A stretch of 17,952 bases of DNA, from assembly GCA_944351315.1 (NCBI GenBank), contig CALVPL010000086.1:1-17952 (forward strand), in the 5' to 3' direction. The stretch is from an uncultured Bacilli bacterium (GTDB lineage Bacteria > Bacillota_I > Bacilli_A > RF39 > UBA660). Positions 1-8,230 of the stretch are shown here, piece by piece. The position numbers were made by a program, and so were the translations under genes. The notes under the pieces were generated by a model that made no database searches, was not told the DNA's origin, and saw only the letters and a list, made by a program, of their open reading frames with translations. Each line of letters opens with the position of its first letter. The stretch's first letter is position 1.

Positions 1-59
1 CGAACAAAGTGAGTTCATGAAACCCTTGCTTTTTAGATTTCATCGATTACACTACTGCT

Positions 60-84
60 ACAAACAAAGTTCATCTTTGTTTGT
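60..84. repeat. Perfect 10-bp inverted repeat (hairpin)
   Basis: Arms at 60-69 and 75-84 (ACAAACAAAG / CTTTGTTTGT) flank a 5-base loop. It lies downstream of ylbE on the minus strand, but no T-tract follows on either strand, so it is not a standard intrinsic terminator. A related string with CAAAGT and TTCAT lies at the window edge (positions 5-19). It could be an RNA processing or stabilising hairpin, or part of a dispersed repeat; the sequence does not decide. Confidence 0.5.
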
Positions 85-128
85 TATCAATAGTATAAAT
101 CGGTATCATTTTAACTAATGTTTAACAT

Positions 129-350
129 CTACTTTAAAGACGTCAAAATTCCACTGATCATATCAATACCATCTATAGCATCACTAATTTTATCTGTCGG
201 TCTTTCTTTATAAAGTTCTTTCATTTTGCTTTCAAATTCTTTATATAAAGCCGGATCACGATTCAAAAATTTTATCCAATAAGAATTTTCTTTTAAATAT
301 TGATACATTTTAGGAGTATCCAACAATTTTTTTTGTAAAAACAGATCCAT
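129..350 (-). CDS. ylbE: YlbE-like small protein
   Basis: A 73-residue soluble protein. The segment around residues 18-35 (YLKENSYWIKFLNRDP) fits the YlbE family pattern of an extended-tail residue stretch followed by W-[YI]-[RK]-x-L-x-R-x-P; Bacillus YlbE is of about the same length. Its function is unknown in the family. The ATG at 350 follows GAGGA with a 6-base gap, and this ribosome site lies inside the last codons of ylbD, only 2 bases upstream, so the two are co-translated. The same ylbD-ylbE order occurs in Bacillus subtilis, which supports both calls. There is no signal peptide or membrane segment. It ends with TAG; no clear terminator follows, only the hairpin at 60-84. Confidence 0.75.
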   Translation of the reverse strand: MDLFLQKKLLDTPKMYQYLKENSYWIKFLNRDPALYKEFESKMKELYKERPTDKISDAIDGIDMISGILTSLK

Positions 351-352
351 AA

Positions 353-715
353 CTAATCCTCAAAAAATTTATTAATTGGTCTAGGCACTTTAGGAATACT
401 TGATGTTAAGGAAGAGGCAACATCACTTTTTCCCGTTAATTCACTTACAATATTTAAAGCTTTTTGAGCAGTCTTAATATGTTCTTGTATAGAATTCATA
501 TCCATAGTTTTTAATTTCTCAGTTAAAACATTAACTGTATCTTTAGGGTTTACAGTCGTTTGTTTATTCAAATATTTAGACCAAGCATTTTCATCATTCC
601 CATAAATATCATAAATTTCATAAAAATTTTGCCAAGTCATTTCTTTATTTCGGATATAATCTAATAATTCAGGATGAAGACGGGCAAAACTCTTAAATTC
701 TTCTTTTTTATCCAT
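353..715 (-). CDS. ylbD: YlbD family putative spore coat protein
   Basis: A 120-residue protein. The N-terminal motif F-K-S-F-x(3)-H-P-E-L followed by TWQNFYEIYDIYG (residues 7-40) is characteristic of YlbD, a family annotated as a putative spore coat protein from Bacillus work. The middle is amphipathic helix and the C-terminus has PRPINKFFED, like the proline-rich aromatic tail of the family. Cellular role beyond spore association is not established. It is the first gene of a two-gene unit with ylbE. The ATG at 715 is preceded by AGGTGA with a 4-base gap. Upstream (731-760) is a match to the mother-cell sigma-E promoter consensus, which agrees with a sporulation role. Family assignment is by remembered pattern, not by search. 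Confidence 0.75.
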   Translation of the reverse strand: MDKKEEFKSFARLHPELLDYIRNKEMTWQNFYEIYDIYGNDENAWSKYLNKQTTVNPKDTVNVLTEKLKTMDMNSIQEHIKTAQKALNIVSELTGKSDVASSLTSSIPKVPRPINKFFED

Positions 716-730
716 ATGATCACCTAATAG

Positions 731-760
731 ATTATATGAAGATACATAAAATATTTATTC
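731..760 (-). promoter_or_regulatory. Putative sigma-E-type (sporulation) promoter of ylbDE
   Basis: Read on the minus strand: GAATAAAT (753-760), 14 bases, CATATAAT (731-738). As I recall the B. subtilis sigma-E consensus (GHATANNT, about 14 bases, CATACAHT), the -35 matches fully and the -10 matches 7 of 8. A sigma-A reading would use TATAAT (731-736) but the hexamer 17 bases upstream (AATAAA) is a poor -35. Transcription would start near 724, at the ribosome site itself. Confidence 0.5.
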
Positions 761-789
761 AAAAGAAAAAGAGAAAAACTTTTTCTCTT
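761..789 (-). terminator. Intrinsic terminator of parE-parC
   Basis: Minus-strand RNA forms AAGAGAAAAA / TTTTTCTCTT (arms 780-789 and 769-778) with a minimal loop, followed by TTTCTTTT. The stem begins inside the parC stop codon (788-790). Confidence 0.75.
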
Positions 790-3256
790 ATAATTTAAAA
801 TCGTTTAGCAAAAAAGACTGTTGTTCTTCTTTAACGGGTGGTTCTTCTTTTCTCTTAACTTGAACTGTAATTAGAGAAGCAAAAAGATCTTTTTTAGAAA
901 TAGTTGAACCAGTACTTTGTAAATCCATGATTGGAATTTCACTATTCTTAATTTCTTTTTTACCATCTTCATTTACTAAAGTAATATCTGTTTTAGTATT
1001 CGTAGCAAGAACGTTAGTAACTTCATATGGAGCACTTTTTACCTTTTTAATTAAGGCATTTCCTCTTTTTGCCCGACCAGTTTCTTCAAATTCACTCATC
1101 TTTACTCTTTTAGCTGTATTTTTATTAGTAAATACAGTGATATACTCTTCATCAGAAATTCCGACAATAGAAACGATCTCATCCTCTTTTAAATTCATCG
1201 CTTTTACTCCAGAACCTCTTACACCTACTAAAGGAATTTCGATCTTATTAAATTTACAATAATAACCATTTTTAGAAACTAGTAATAGATTTTGAGTAGC
1301 AAGAATCGCTGTAAGAACTTCATCCTCTTCTTTTAATTTCATCGAAGTCATGGCTTTAGAAATTCGAGTGGCTTCATACTCACTGGCTTTCGTTCGCTTA
1401 ATCATACCCTTTTTTGTTACTGAAACAATTTCTTCATTCGGATTATAAATGCAAGAAGAAACAATTTTTTCTTCAGGACTTAAGCTGACAATATTATTAA
1501 CATGTTTACCTAATTCTTTCCATTTTGCTTCAGGAATTTTATGAACTGGCAAGAATAAATAATTTCCTAAATTTGTAAACAATAAAATATGATCTAAAGT
1601 AGTAACTTCAAACATATTGGTAATAAAGTCTCCCGGTTTCATTGTTGGTTCTTCTGTATTTGTTTGGAATACTTTAGTACTTACTCGTTTAATATAGCCT
1701 TCATTTGTAACAATAACTACAACATTTTCTTTAGGAATCATACTCTTTAAGTCAATTTTGATTTCCGTAACTTCATCTTTTATTTCAGTTCTTCTTGGTG
1801 TTGCATATTCTTTCTTAATTTGTTTTAATTCTGTTTTCATCACGTATTTTAAAGCTTCCTCATTTTCTAATATTTGAGTCCAAATATGCATATTTTTAGC
1901 AAGTTCTTTCATTCGTTCTTCAATATCTAAAATATCGGTATTCGTTAAACGATATAATTGTAATTCCACGATAGCCTTAGCTTGTTCAAAAGTAAAAGCA
2001 TATTGTTCCTCTAAATTTTCAATCGCATTGCTTTTATTTTTACTAGAACGAATTGTCGCGATAACTTCATCTAAAATAGAAATAGCCTTAATTAATCCTT
2101 CTAAAATATGATAATCTTTTTTAGCCGCTTCCAAATCAAATTTCGTTCTTCTGGTAATCACTTCTTTTTGATGGGCAATAAAAGCATCTAAAATTTCTAA
2201 AACTCCTACGAGCTTAGGTCTTCGATTTACAATCGCGACCATATTAAAATTATAATTAATTTGTAAATCGGTATTTTTAAGTAAATAATTTAAAACCAAT
2301 TCAGCATTGGCTTCCTTTTTTAAATCAATAACCAATCTTGCCATATTCTGCGTATCCGATTCATCAATAATATCGTTGATACCTTCAACTTTTTTATCTA
2401 ATTTAATATCCGTAATCTTTTTAATCAATTGTTCTTTCACTACTTCATAAGGAATAGAATGAACAATAATTTGTTTTTTACTACCATTCTGAACAATTTC
2501 AGTTTTAGCTTTTAAAACAACCTTTCCTTTTCCTTTAGAATAAGCATCAATTAAACCTTGCTTTCCTTCAATAACTCCAGCCGTTGGAAAATCTGGACCA
2601 GGAAGAATATCCATGATCGTTTCTAATTTACAATTTGGCGAATCAATTCTTTTAATTGTCGCATCAATAACTTCTCCTAAATTATGAGTTGGAATATTAG
2701 TAGCATATCCAGCAGAAATACCCGTGGATCCATTAACCAATAAATTAGGAAATCCAGCTGGTAATACCGTAGGCTCTAAAGTTGTATCATCAAAATTATA
2801 AGCCATCTCAACAGTATTTTTCTTAATTGAACTAAGCATGACTCCGGCAAACTTAGAAAGTCTTGCTTCTGTATAACGCATTGCAGCCGGTCCATCGCCA
2901 TCAATGGATCCATTATTTCCATGAACATCAATAAGCTTTTCACGCATCTTCCAGGCTTGAGACATTCGAATTAAAGCATCATAAATAGAAGAATCTCCAT
3001 GAGGATGAAAATTACCCATAATTTCTCCCACAGCTTTGGCACTTTTTCGGTAAGGCTTATCATAAGTATACCCAGATAAATACATCCCATATAAAATTCT
3101 TCGTTGAACAGGTTTTAATCCATCACGAACATCTGGTAGAGCTCTTTCTTGAATAATCTCTTTAGCATATTTACCAAAACAATCGCCCATGATTTCTTCT
3201 AAACTGTATTCATAAATTTTTTCAACAATGGTTTTTTCTTCCTTCTTCTTGGCCAT
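788..3256 (-). CDS. parC: DNA topoisomerase IV subunit A
   Basis: ParC forms the breakage-reunion subunit of topoisomerase IV (ParC2ParE2), which decatenates daughter chromosomes. From ATG 3256 it is 822 residues. An earlier in-frame GTG (3265) lies only 2 bases after AGGGAA, so the ATG with a spacing near 9 is preferred. Visible are the winged-helix segment with HPHGDSSIYDAL (residues 84-95) and the catalytic tyrosine in AAMRYTEARLS (Tyr128), then the tower, a coiled-coil region and a C-terminal beta-propeller. The propeller lacks the QRRGGKG GyrA-box, and the gene directly follows a parE, so ParC is preferred over GyrA. The quinolone-region serine is present (Ser89); the acidic partner is Asp93 where many ParC proteins have Glu. 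The gap from parE is 38 bases. Confidence 0.95.
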   Translation of the reverse strand: MAKKKEEKTIVEKIYEYSLEEIMGDCFGKYAKEIIQERALPDVRDGLKPVQRRILYGMYLSGYTYDKPYRKSAKAVGEIMGNFHPHGDSSIYDALIRMSQAWKMREKLIDVHGNNGSIDGDGPAAMRYTEARLSKFAGVMLSSIKKNTVEMAYNFDDTTLEPTVLPAGFPNLLVNGSTGISAGYATNIPTHNLGEVIDATIKRIDSPNCKLETIMDILPGPDFPTAGVIEGKQGLIDAYSKGKGKVVLKAKTEIVQNGSKKQIIVHSIPYEVVKEQLIKKITDIKLDKKVEGINDIIDESDTQNMARLVIDLKKEANAELVLNYLLKNTDLQINYNFNMVAIVNRRPKLVGVLEILDAFIAHQKEVITRRTKFDLEAAKKDYHILEGLIKAISILDEVIATIRSSKNKSNAIENLEEQYAFTFEQAKAIVELQLYRLTNTDILDIEERMKELAKNMHIWTQILENEEALKYVMKTELKQIKKEYATPRRTEIKDEVTEIKIDLKSMIPKENVVVIVTNEGYIKRVSTKVFQTNTEEPTMKPGDFITNMFEVTTLDHILLFTNLGNYLFLPVHKIPEAKWKELGKHVNNIVSLSPEEKIVSSCIYNPNEEIVSVTKKGMIKRTKASEYEATRISKAMTSMKLKEEDEVLTAILATQNLLLVSKNGYYCKFNKIEIPLVGVRGSGVKAMNLKEDEIVSIVGISDEEYITVFTNKNTAKRVKMSEFEETGRAKRGNALIKKVKSAPYEVTNVLATNTKTDITLVNEDGKKEIKNSEIPIMDLQSTGSTISKKDLFASLITVQVKRKEEPPVKEEQQSFLLNDFKL

Positions 3257-3294
3257 TTCATTCACTTCCCTGCATTATTTTTCCATTTAACTAT

Positions 3295-5208
3295 CTATTT
3301 TCGAAAATCATCTTCTAAAGTAAAGTCGACATTTTCATTAATCCATTCTTTTCTTGGGGCTACTTCATCTCCCATTAACACATGAATTCTTTTTTCTGCT
3401 AAAGCAGCATCAGTAATCGAAACACGCATGAGTCTTCGATTTGCTGGATCCATCGTTGTTTCATAAAGTTCATCTGGATCCATTTCACCTAAACCTTTAA
3501 ATCTTTGAACTTTGTAATTTCCTTTTAAAGTTTTTTTCTTTTCTTCCAATTCTTCATCCGTTGCAATATATTCTTTTCCTTTACTTGTTTCAATCGCATA
3601 TAAAGGAGGTGTTGCAACATAAAGCATTCCTTGTTCAATTAAAGGACGCATAAAACGATAGAAGAAGGTAATTAAAAGAATTTGAATATGTGAACCATCC
3701 ACGTCGGCATCGGTCATAATAATAACTTTACCATAATTGGATTCGGTATAATCAAAACTCTGTCCAAGACCAGCTCCAATAGCATATTCAATTTGTCTTA
3801 ATTCGGCATTGGCTTCAATCTCATGTTGACTAGCTTTTTCACAATTCAAAACTTTTCCTCTTAAAGGAAGAATGGCTTGCGTTTCTCGATTACGAACTGG
3901 TTTAGCTGAACCTCCAGCTGAATCTCCTTCGACTAAGAAAAGTTCATTTTTCGCATAATCTTTACCTGTCGCCTTAGCAAGTTTTTCACTTAATACTCTT
4001 TCCTTATTGTTTTTTCCAGTTCCTTTTCTAACTTGTTCTCGAGCTTTTCTAGCCGCTTCTCTGGCATCTTTACTTTTTTGAGCCTTTTCTAAAATACTTA
4101 AAGCAATTTCCTTATTCTCTTCTAAAAAGAATTTTAAATTCTCATACGTAATACTTTCGACAACACTTCTGGCTTCTGGTGTTCCAAGTTTTCCTTTAGT
4201 TTGTCCTTCAAATTGCAATAAATCTTCAGGAATTCGAACTGCAATGATAGCACTTAAACCTTCTCGAACATCGCTTCCTTCTAAATTAGAATCTTTGCCC
4301 TTTAAAATTCCATTGGATTTCGCATAATCATTAAAAGCTTTCGTAATTCCTGTTTTAAATCCAACTTCATGACTTCCGCCATCACCAGTTTTAACATTGT
4401 TCACAAAAGATAAAATTTGTTCATTATAAGAATTGGTATACTGCATGGCAATATCTACTTCAATTTTATTCTTCGTTCCTGTAAAATGAATAGGTTTATG
4501 TAAAACGGTTTTATTTTCATTCATATATTCCACGAATGAAATAATTCCATTCTCATAATGATATTTAGCATTTAAATTATCTTCTTCATCTAAAACTTCT
4601 ATCGTTACATTAGAAAGCAAAAAAGCACTTTCTTGCATTCTTTCACAAATCGTTGTAAAAGAAAAATTACAATTTTTAAAAATTTCCTTATCAGGTAAAA
4701 ATGTAACAACAGTTCCGGTTTTTTTAGATTCACCAATCGTTTTTAAAGGACTTAAAACCTTGCCACCATCATGAAATTTTATTTGACTAATTTTTCCTTC
4801 ACGATAAATAGTTACTTCCATATAAGTAGATAAAGCATTGACAACCGATCCACCAACACCATGTAATCCACCACTTACTTTATATCCAGATTCTTCAAAT
4901 TTTCCACCTGCATGTAAAATCGTATAAATAACCTCAGGAGTACTTTTTCCGCTTTCATGACGACCAATAGGCACACCTCGCCCATTATCCATAACTGTAA
5001 TCGAACCATCTTTATGTAAAACGATTTTTATAGAATCTCCATAACCATTAATAATCTCATCAATAGAATTATCGACAATTTCCCAAACTAAATGATGCAT
5101 TCCTCGTTTATCTGTTGACCCGATATACATTCCTGGTCGCTTACGAACAGCTTCCAATCCTTCCAAGATTTTTATAGAGTGTTCATCATACGTATTTTTG
5201 TTTGCCAT
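3295..5208 (-). CDS. parE: DNA topoisomerase IV subunit B
   Basis: ATPase subunit of topoisomerase IV. The 637-residue product has a GHKL ATPase domain (Mg-binding Asn47 in EIVDNSIDE, DNGRGVP at about 74-80, GGLHGVGGSVVN lid at 114-125), a transducer domain containing QTKGKLG (about 336-342), and a TOPRIM domain with LFLVEGDSAGG (Glu427) and the DxDxD at Asp500/502/504. The length matches Gram-positive ParE (about 650) and the TOPRIM lacks the long insert of proteobacterial GyrB. The ATG at 5208 is chosen because AGGTGA ends 5 bases before it; the longer GTG start at 5217 would overlap that ribosome site. First gene of the parE-parC unit, divergent from the gene at 5346. Confidence 0.95.
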   Translation of the reverse strand: MANKNTYDEHSIKILEGLEAVRKRPGMYIGSTDKRGMHHLVWEIVDNSIDEIINGYGDSIKIVLHKDGSITVMDNGRGVPIGRHESGKSTPEVIYTILHAGGKFEESGYKVSGGLHGVGGSVVNALSTYMEVTIYREGKISQIKFHDGGKVLSPLKTIGESKKTGTVVTFLPDKEIFKNCNFSFTTICERMQESAFLLSNVTIEVLDEEDNLNAKYHYENGIISFVEYMNENKTVLHKPIHFTGTKNKIEVDIAMQYTNSYNEQILSFVNNVKTGDGGSHEVGFKTGITKAFNDYAKSNGILKGKDSNLEGSDVREGLSAIIAVRIPEDLLQFEGQTKGKLGTPEARSVVESITYENLKFFLEENKEIALSILEKAQKSKDAREAARKAREQVRKGTGKNNKERVLSEKLAKATGKDYAKNELFLVEGDSAGGSAKPVRNRETQAILPLRGKVLNCEKASQHEIEANAELRQIEYAIGAGLGQSFDYTESNYGKVIIMTDADVDGSHIQILLITFFYRFMRPLIEQGMLYVATPPLYAIETSKGKEYIATDEELEEKKKTLKGNYKVQRFKGLGEMDPDELYETTMDPANRRLMRVSITDAALAEKRIHVLMGDEVAPRKEWINENVDFTLEDDFRK

Positions 5209-5224
5209 ACTACTCACCTAAGAC

Positions 5225-5254
5225 AGTATAACATAAAACTTGAATTTACGTAAA
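5225..5254 (-). promoter_or_regulatory. Putative sigma-A promoter of parE
   Basis: TTTACG (5249-5254), 18 bases, TATACT (5225-5230) on the minus strand. The predicted start is near 5218, so the mRNA would begin at or just ahead of the AGGTGA ribosome site. The spacing between -10 and AGGTGA (5 bases) is the same as at ylbD. Confidence 0.45.
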
Positions 5255-5315
5255 GTTGTAAAAGTCAAAAAAATGTCTAAAAATAAGCATTTTTCTTCTG
5301 TATAAACGCGTTTTG

Positions 5316-5324
5316 TGATAAGAT
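5316..5324 (+). promoter_or_regulatory. Possible extended -10 element for the 5346 gene
   Basis: TGATAAGAT at 5316-5324 resembles an extended -10 (TGn followed by a 4-of-6 hexamer). No convincing -35 lies at the right distance, so this is weak. It would start transcription near 5331, just ahead of GGAGG (5337-5341). Confidence 0.3.
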
Positions 5325-5345
5325 ATTGGAGCTATTGGAGGTTTT

Positions 5346-6818
5346 ATGAAAAAAAATATATTAGAAAAATACACAAATTATATAAAAATAATGCAACAAA
5401 ATGCTCGTTTAGAAAAACTAAAAAATCAACGAGCAAATCCAGGGATTTTAGATGAATCAAGAATTTTTCATTATAAAAGTGATATTTTACTTTCTCTTCT
5501 TTTAAATATTCAAAAAGAAGAAAACATTCCTTTTGATTCTTTTACAGCTTTTTTAGATTTTTCTTTTATAGAAAAAACTTTAATTGCATTTCCTTTAAAT
5601 GAAAGATTTCAAATCATTGAACTTCTTTTAAAAAAATACATTCAAGCATTAAAAGAAATAGATGAAAAAAGCTTTATATTTGCTTTTAGCATTTTAGATC
5701 TTTCTGATGTTTTAGCGAAAGATTTTAATGAAGAAAAAAAGAAAATAGGTGCTCAAGAATATTTATCTCAAAAAGAAAATTTAACTCTTTTAGAAAGCAT
5801 TTTTTCAAAACAATATTTTAAATTTGCCGAAGCCAAAAAATATTTAATTCATTTAGGATTCAATGAACACTTTGCTCATTTCTTTTTAAAATACTTACAA
5901 GAAAAATATCAAAAAAAAGTTCCTGTAATGCAAGATATTGTAAACTATTACTTTACAAATAACACGAGTTTTATTTATCAAGCTACTCAAAATGAAAAGA
6001 TGAGAATACTTTTAGAAGAAGCATATTTTTCGAAAGAAAATATAGACATTCCCGTTCAAGAAGGAAGTAAAGAGTTTCATTTTGAAATTCTAAATTTACT
6101 TGAAGGAAACTATGGGGAAAATTTTATTGGATATTATGAAAATATTTATAAAATCCTAGAAACAGCCACCAAGAAAAAACAAGAAATTTTCTCTTTTTTA
6201 AGAAAAGTTCTTTTAAATGATTTATGTTATTTAGAACTTAAAAAGAAAAAAGAAGATTCCTATAAAATTTATGAAGAAGTAAAAAGAACATTTGAAAAAA
6301 ACTTTTCTTCTCCTTTAGATCAAATAAACCAAAAAGAATTATTAGAAGCATTAACTAAAATTTCCTTTCCAGAAGAAATTAAAGAAGAATTTCTAAACTA
6401 TTTACTAGCGAGTTATCAAGAAAAAACAAAACAAACACCTACAAATACTCCTGTCTATAAAAAGGAAGGCAAGAAAGAAAACTTTCAACAAGAAGTAACC
6501 ACAGATCCTTTTTTAGAACAAGATTTAAAAGAACAAGAAAGAAGACAAATTTTATATTCTCTACTTACAAAAGAGGAAAAAGAAATTTATAATCAAGCTT
6601 TAGAATATCTTACTTCAGAAAATACAGCTATAAAAGGATATTGTAAAGAATTAGAAGAATGTAAAACATCTCTAAATGAAATCGCTGGATTTATTCAAGA
6701 AAAAACAGAAGAAAAACAAATAGCTCTTGCTTTAATAGAAATGGAAATAGAAAAAATCAAAGAAATCTTTTCTCAAATAAACATACTTATTCCTTATGAA
6801 TTAAAACGAAAAAAATAA
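5346..6818 (+). CDS. Hypothetical helical protein, 490 residues
   Basis: I do not recognise this protein. It is predicted almost wholly alpha-helical and is very rich in Lys, Glu, Leu and Phe. There is no signal peptide or membrane segment, and no nucleotide-binding or metal motif that I can see. Residues about 1-355 look like a continuous helical-repeat type body. About 358-385 is a polar linker (TKQTPTNTPVYKKEGKKE). About 390-490 forms long charged helices with coiled-coil potential (AGFIQEKTEEKQIALALIEM). The start is ATG 5346, after GGAGG with a short 4-base gap. It is the only plus-strand gene here, divergent from parE and convergent with eno, and uses the same A-rich codons as its neighbours, so there is no sign of recent transfer. 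It is probably cytosolic; function unknown. Confidence 0.8.
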   Translation: MKKNILEKYTNYIKIMQQNARLEKLKNQRANPGILDESRIFHYKSDILLSLLLNIQKEENIPFDSFTAFLDFSFIEKTLIAFPLNERFQIIELLLKKYIQALKEIDEKSFIFAFSILDLSDVLAKDFNEEKKKIGAQEYLSQKENLTLLESIFSKQYFKFAEAKKYLIHLGFNEHFAHFFLKYLQEKYQKKVPVMQDIVNYYFTNNTSFIYQATQNEKMRILLEEAYFSKENIDIPVQEGSKEFHFEILNLLEGNYGENFIGYYENIYKILETATKKKQEIFSFLRKVLLNDLCYLELKKKKEDSYKIYEEVKRTFEKNFSSPLDQINQKELLEALTKISFPEEIKEEFLNYLLASYQEKTKQTPTNTPVYKKEGKKENFQQEVTTDPFLEQDLKEQERRQILYSLLTKEEKEIYNQALEYLTSENTAIKGYCKELEECKTSLNEIAGFIQEKTEEKQIALALIEMEIEKIKEIFSQINILIPYELKRKK

Positions 6819-6844
6819 TCTAGCCAAAAACTAGATTATTTTTT
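6809..6844. terminator. Bidirectional terminator between the 5346 gene and eno
   Basis: A perfect inverted repeat of at least 13 bp (arms 6811-6823 and 6831-6843) with loop CCAAAAA, with A-runs outside one arm and T-runs outside the other, so it works as a terminator on both strands. The TAA stop of the plus gene (6816-6818) and the TAA stop of eno (6836-6838) sit at mirror positions within the two arms. Confidence 0.9.
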
Positions 6845-8134
6845 ATATATATTATAGAAAGTATGTTGACCAGGATAAATAGCACTATCCCCTAACTCTT
6901 CTTCAATTCGCATTAATTCATTATACTTAGCAATTCGATCCGTTCTAGATAGTGAACCGGTTTTAATTTGGCCAGCATTAAAAGCAACCGCGATATGAGC
7001 AATTGTAGTATCTTCAGTTTCTCCTGAACGATGAGAAACAACTGCTGTATATCCATGTTTCTTAGCAAGTTCCATAGCATCAAAAGTTTCAGTCAATGTT
7101 CCAATTTGATTTACTTTTATCAAAATAGAATTTGCAATATCCTTTTCAATTCCTTCTTGCAAAATACTAGGATTCGTTACATATAAATCATCACCGACTA
7201 ATTGGATTTTTTTGCCTAATTTTTCAGTAAGTTTTTTCCAGCCATCCCAGTCATTTTCCCCTAAACCATCTTCAATAGAAACAATTGGATATTTTGTAAC
7301 CAACTCTTCATACCATGCAATCATTTCATCAGTTGTTTTACTTCCTCCATTGCTTTTCTTTAAATCATACATTTTCGTTTCTTTATTGTAAAATTCACTA
7401 GCAGCAACATCCATAGCAATGCAAATATCTTTTCCAGGAGTATATCCAGCACTTTCAATAGCTTCCATAATACATTTTAACGGAGCTTCATTATCTTCTA
7501 AATTTGGAGCAAATCCTCCTTCATCACCAACAGCCGTAACTTGACCTTTATCTTTTAAAACATTTTTTAAATGATGAAAAACTTCACTACCCATACGAAT
7601 AGCTTCTTTAATAGATGTAGCTCCAACAGGCATAATCACAAATTCTTGGAAATCTACCGAACTATCGGCATGAGAACCTCCATTTAAAACATTCATCATT
7701 GGAACAGGCATCGTCTTAGCATTAAATCCTCCTAAATAACGATATAAAGGAAGACCATAATAATCGGCAGCAGCATGAGCTACAGCTAAACTAATTCCTA
7801 AAATTGCATTCGCTCCATATTTACTTTTATCCTTAGTACCATCTGCTTCAATTAAAGCATGATCAATTAGAACTTGATCGGTAACATCCATACCAATGAC
7901 AACATCTTTTAAAATGGTATTAACATTTTCTACCGCTTTTAAAACTCCTTTTCCTAAATATCTACTTTTATCCCCATCTCTTAATTCCAATGCTTCTCGT
8001 TCACCAGTTGAAGCGCCACTTGGAACAATTGCTCTTCCACATGCTCCACTTTCAGTAAACACTTCTACTTCAACAGTAGGATTTCCTCTAGAGTCTAATA
8101 CTTCACGAGCATGTACATCAATTATTCTTGACAT
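6836..8134 (-). CDS. eno: Enolase (phosphopyruvate hydratase)
   Basis: Converts 2-phosphoglycerate to phosphoenolpyruvate in glycolysis; cytosolic and Mg-dependent. The 432-residue product has the usual length. Visible active-site residues are His155 (GGSHADSS), Glu205 (GDEGGFAP), Mg ligands Asp242 (IAMDVAASE), Glu288 (SIEDGL) and Asp315 (VGDDLYVTN), the base Lys340 (LIKVNQIGT) and SHRSGETED downstream. The ATG at 8134 gives the canonical N-terminus MSRIIDVHAREVLDSRGNPT; a longer in-frame start at 8200 would add 22 residues that overlap the promoter. A purine-rich AAGGAAGG lies about 13 bases upstream, rather far. It is monocistronic, between a terminator (8187-8220) and the bidirectional terminator. 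Confidence 0.98.
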   Translation of the reverse strand: MSRIIDVHAREVLDSRGNPTVEVEVFTESGACGRAIVPSGASTGEREALELRDGDKSRYLGKGVLKAVENVNTILKDVVIGMDVTDQVLIDHALIEADGTKDKSKYGANAILGISLAVAHAAADYYGLPLYRYLGGFNAKTMPVPMMNVLNGGSHADSSVDFQEFVIMPVGATSIKEAIRMGSEVFHHLKNVLKDKGQVTAVGDEGGFAPNLEDNEAPLKCIMEAIESAGYTPGKDICIAMDVAASEFYNKETKMYDLKKSNGGSKTTDEMIAWYEELVTKYPIVSIEDGLGENDWDGWKKLTEKLGKKIQLVGDDLYVTNPSILQEGIEKDIANSILIKVNQIGTLTETFDAMELAKKHGYTAVVSHRSGETEDTTIAHIAVAFNAGQIKTGSLSRTDRIAKYNELMRIEEELGDSAIYPGQHTFYNIYKK

Positions 8135-8159
8135 AAATATCACTTTTCCTTCCTTGTTT

Positions 8160-8188
8160 ATTGTATCACAATTTTTAAACAATGATAA
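8160..8188 (-). promoter_or_regulatory. Putative sigma-A promoter of eno
   Basis: TTATCA (8183-8188), 17 bases, TACAAT (8160-8165) on the minus strand, giving a start near 8153. The -35 lies against the T-tract of the preceding terminator. Confidence 0.5.
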
Positions 8189-8220
8189 AAAAAGAATCAA
8201 CTTTAAAAGATTGATTTCTT
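8187..8220 (-). terminator. Intrinsic terminator of the rel-truB-DUF5131 operon
   Basis: Minus-strand RNA pairs AAGAAATCAA (8211-8220) with TTGATTCTT (8192-8200), with one bulged A, followed by seven Ts (8187-8193). It starts about 10 bases after the DUF5131 stop. Confidence 0.75.
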
Positions 8221-8230
8221 AATTTCTAAC

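Noticed and set aside
927..1262. 111-residue plus-strand frame opposite parC
   Set aside because: It has no ribosome site, lies wholly within a well-supported gene, and reads as the complement of coding sequence.
788..3256. Could be gyrA rather than parC
   Set aside because: No GyrA-box is present in the C-terminal propeller, and it directly follows a ParE-type gene in the usual parE-parC order.
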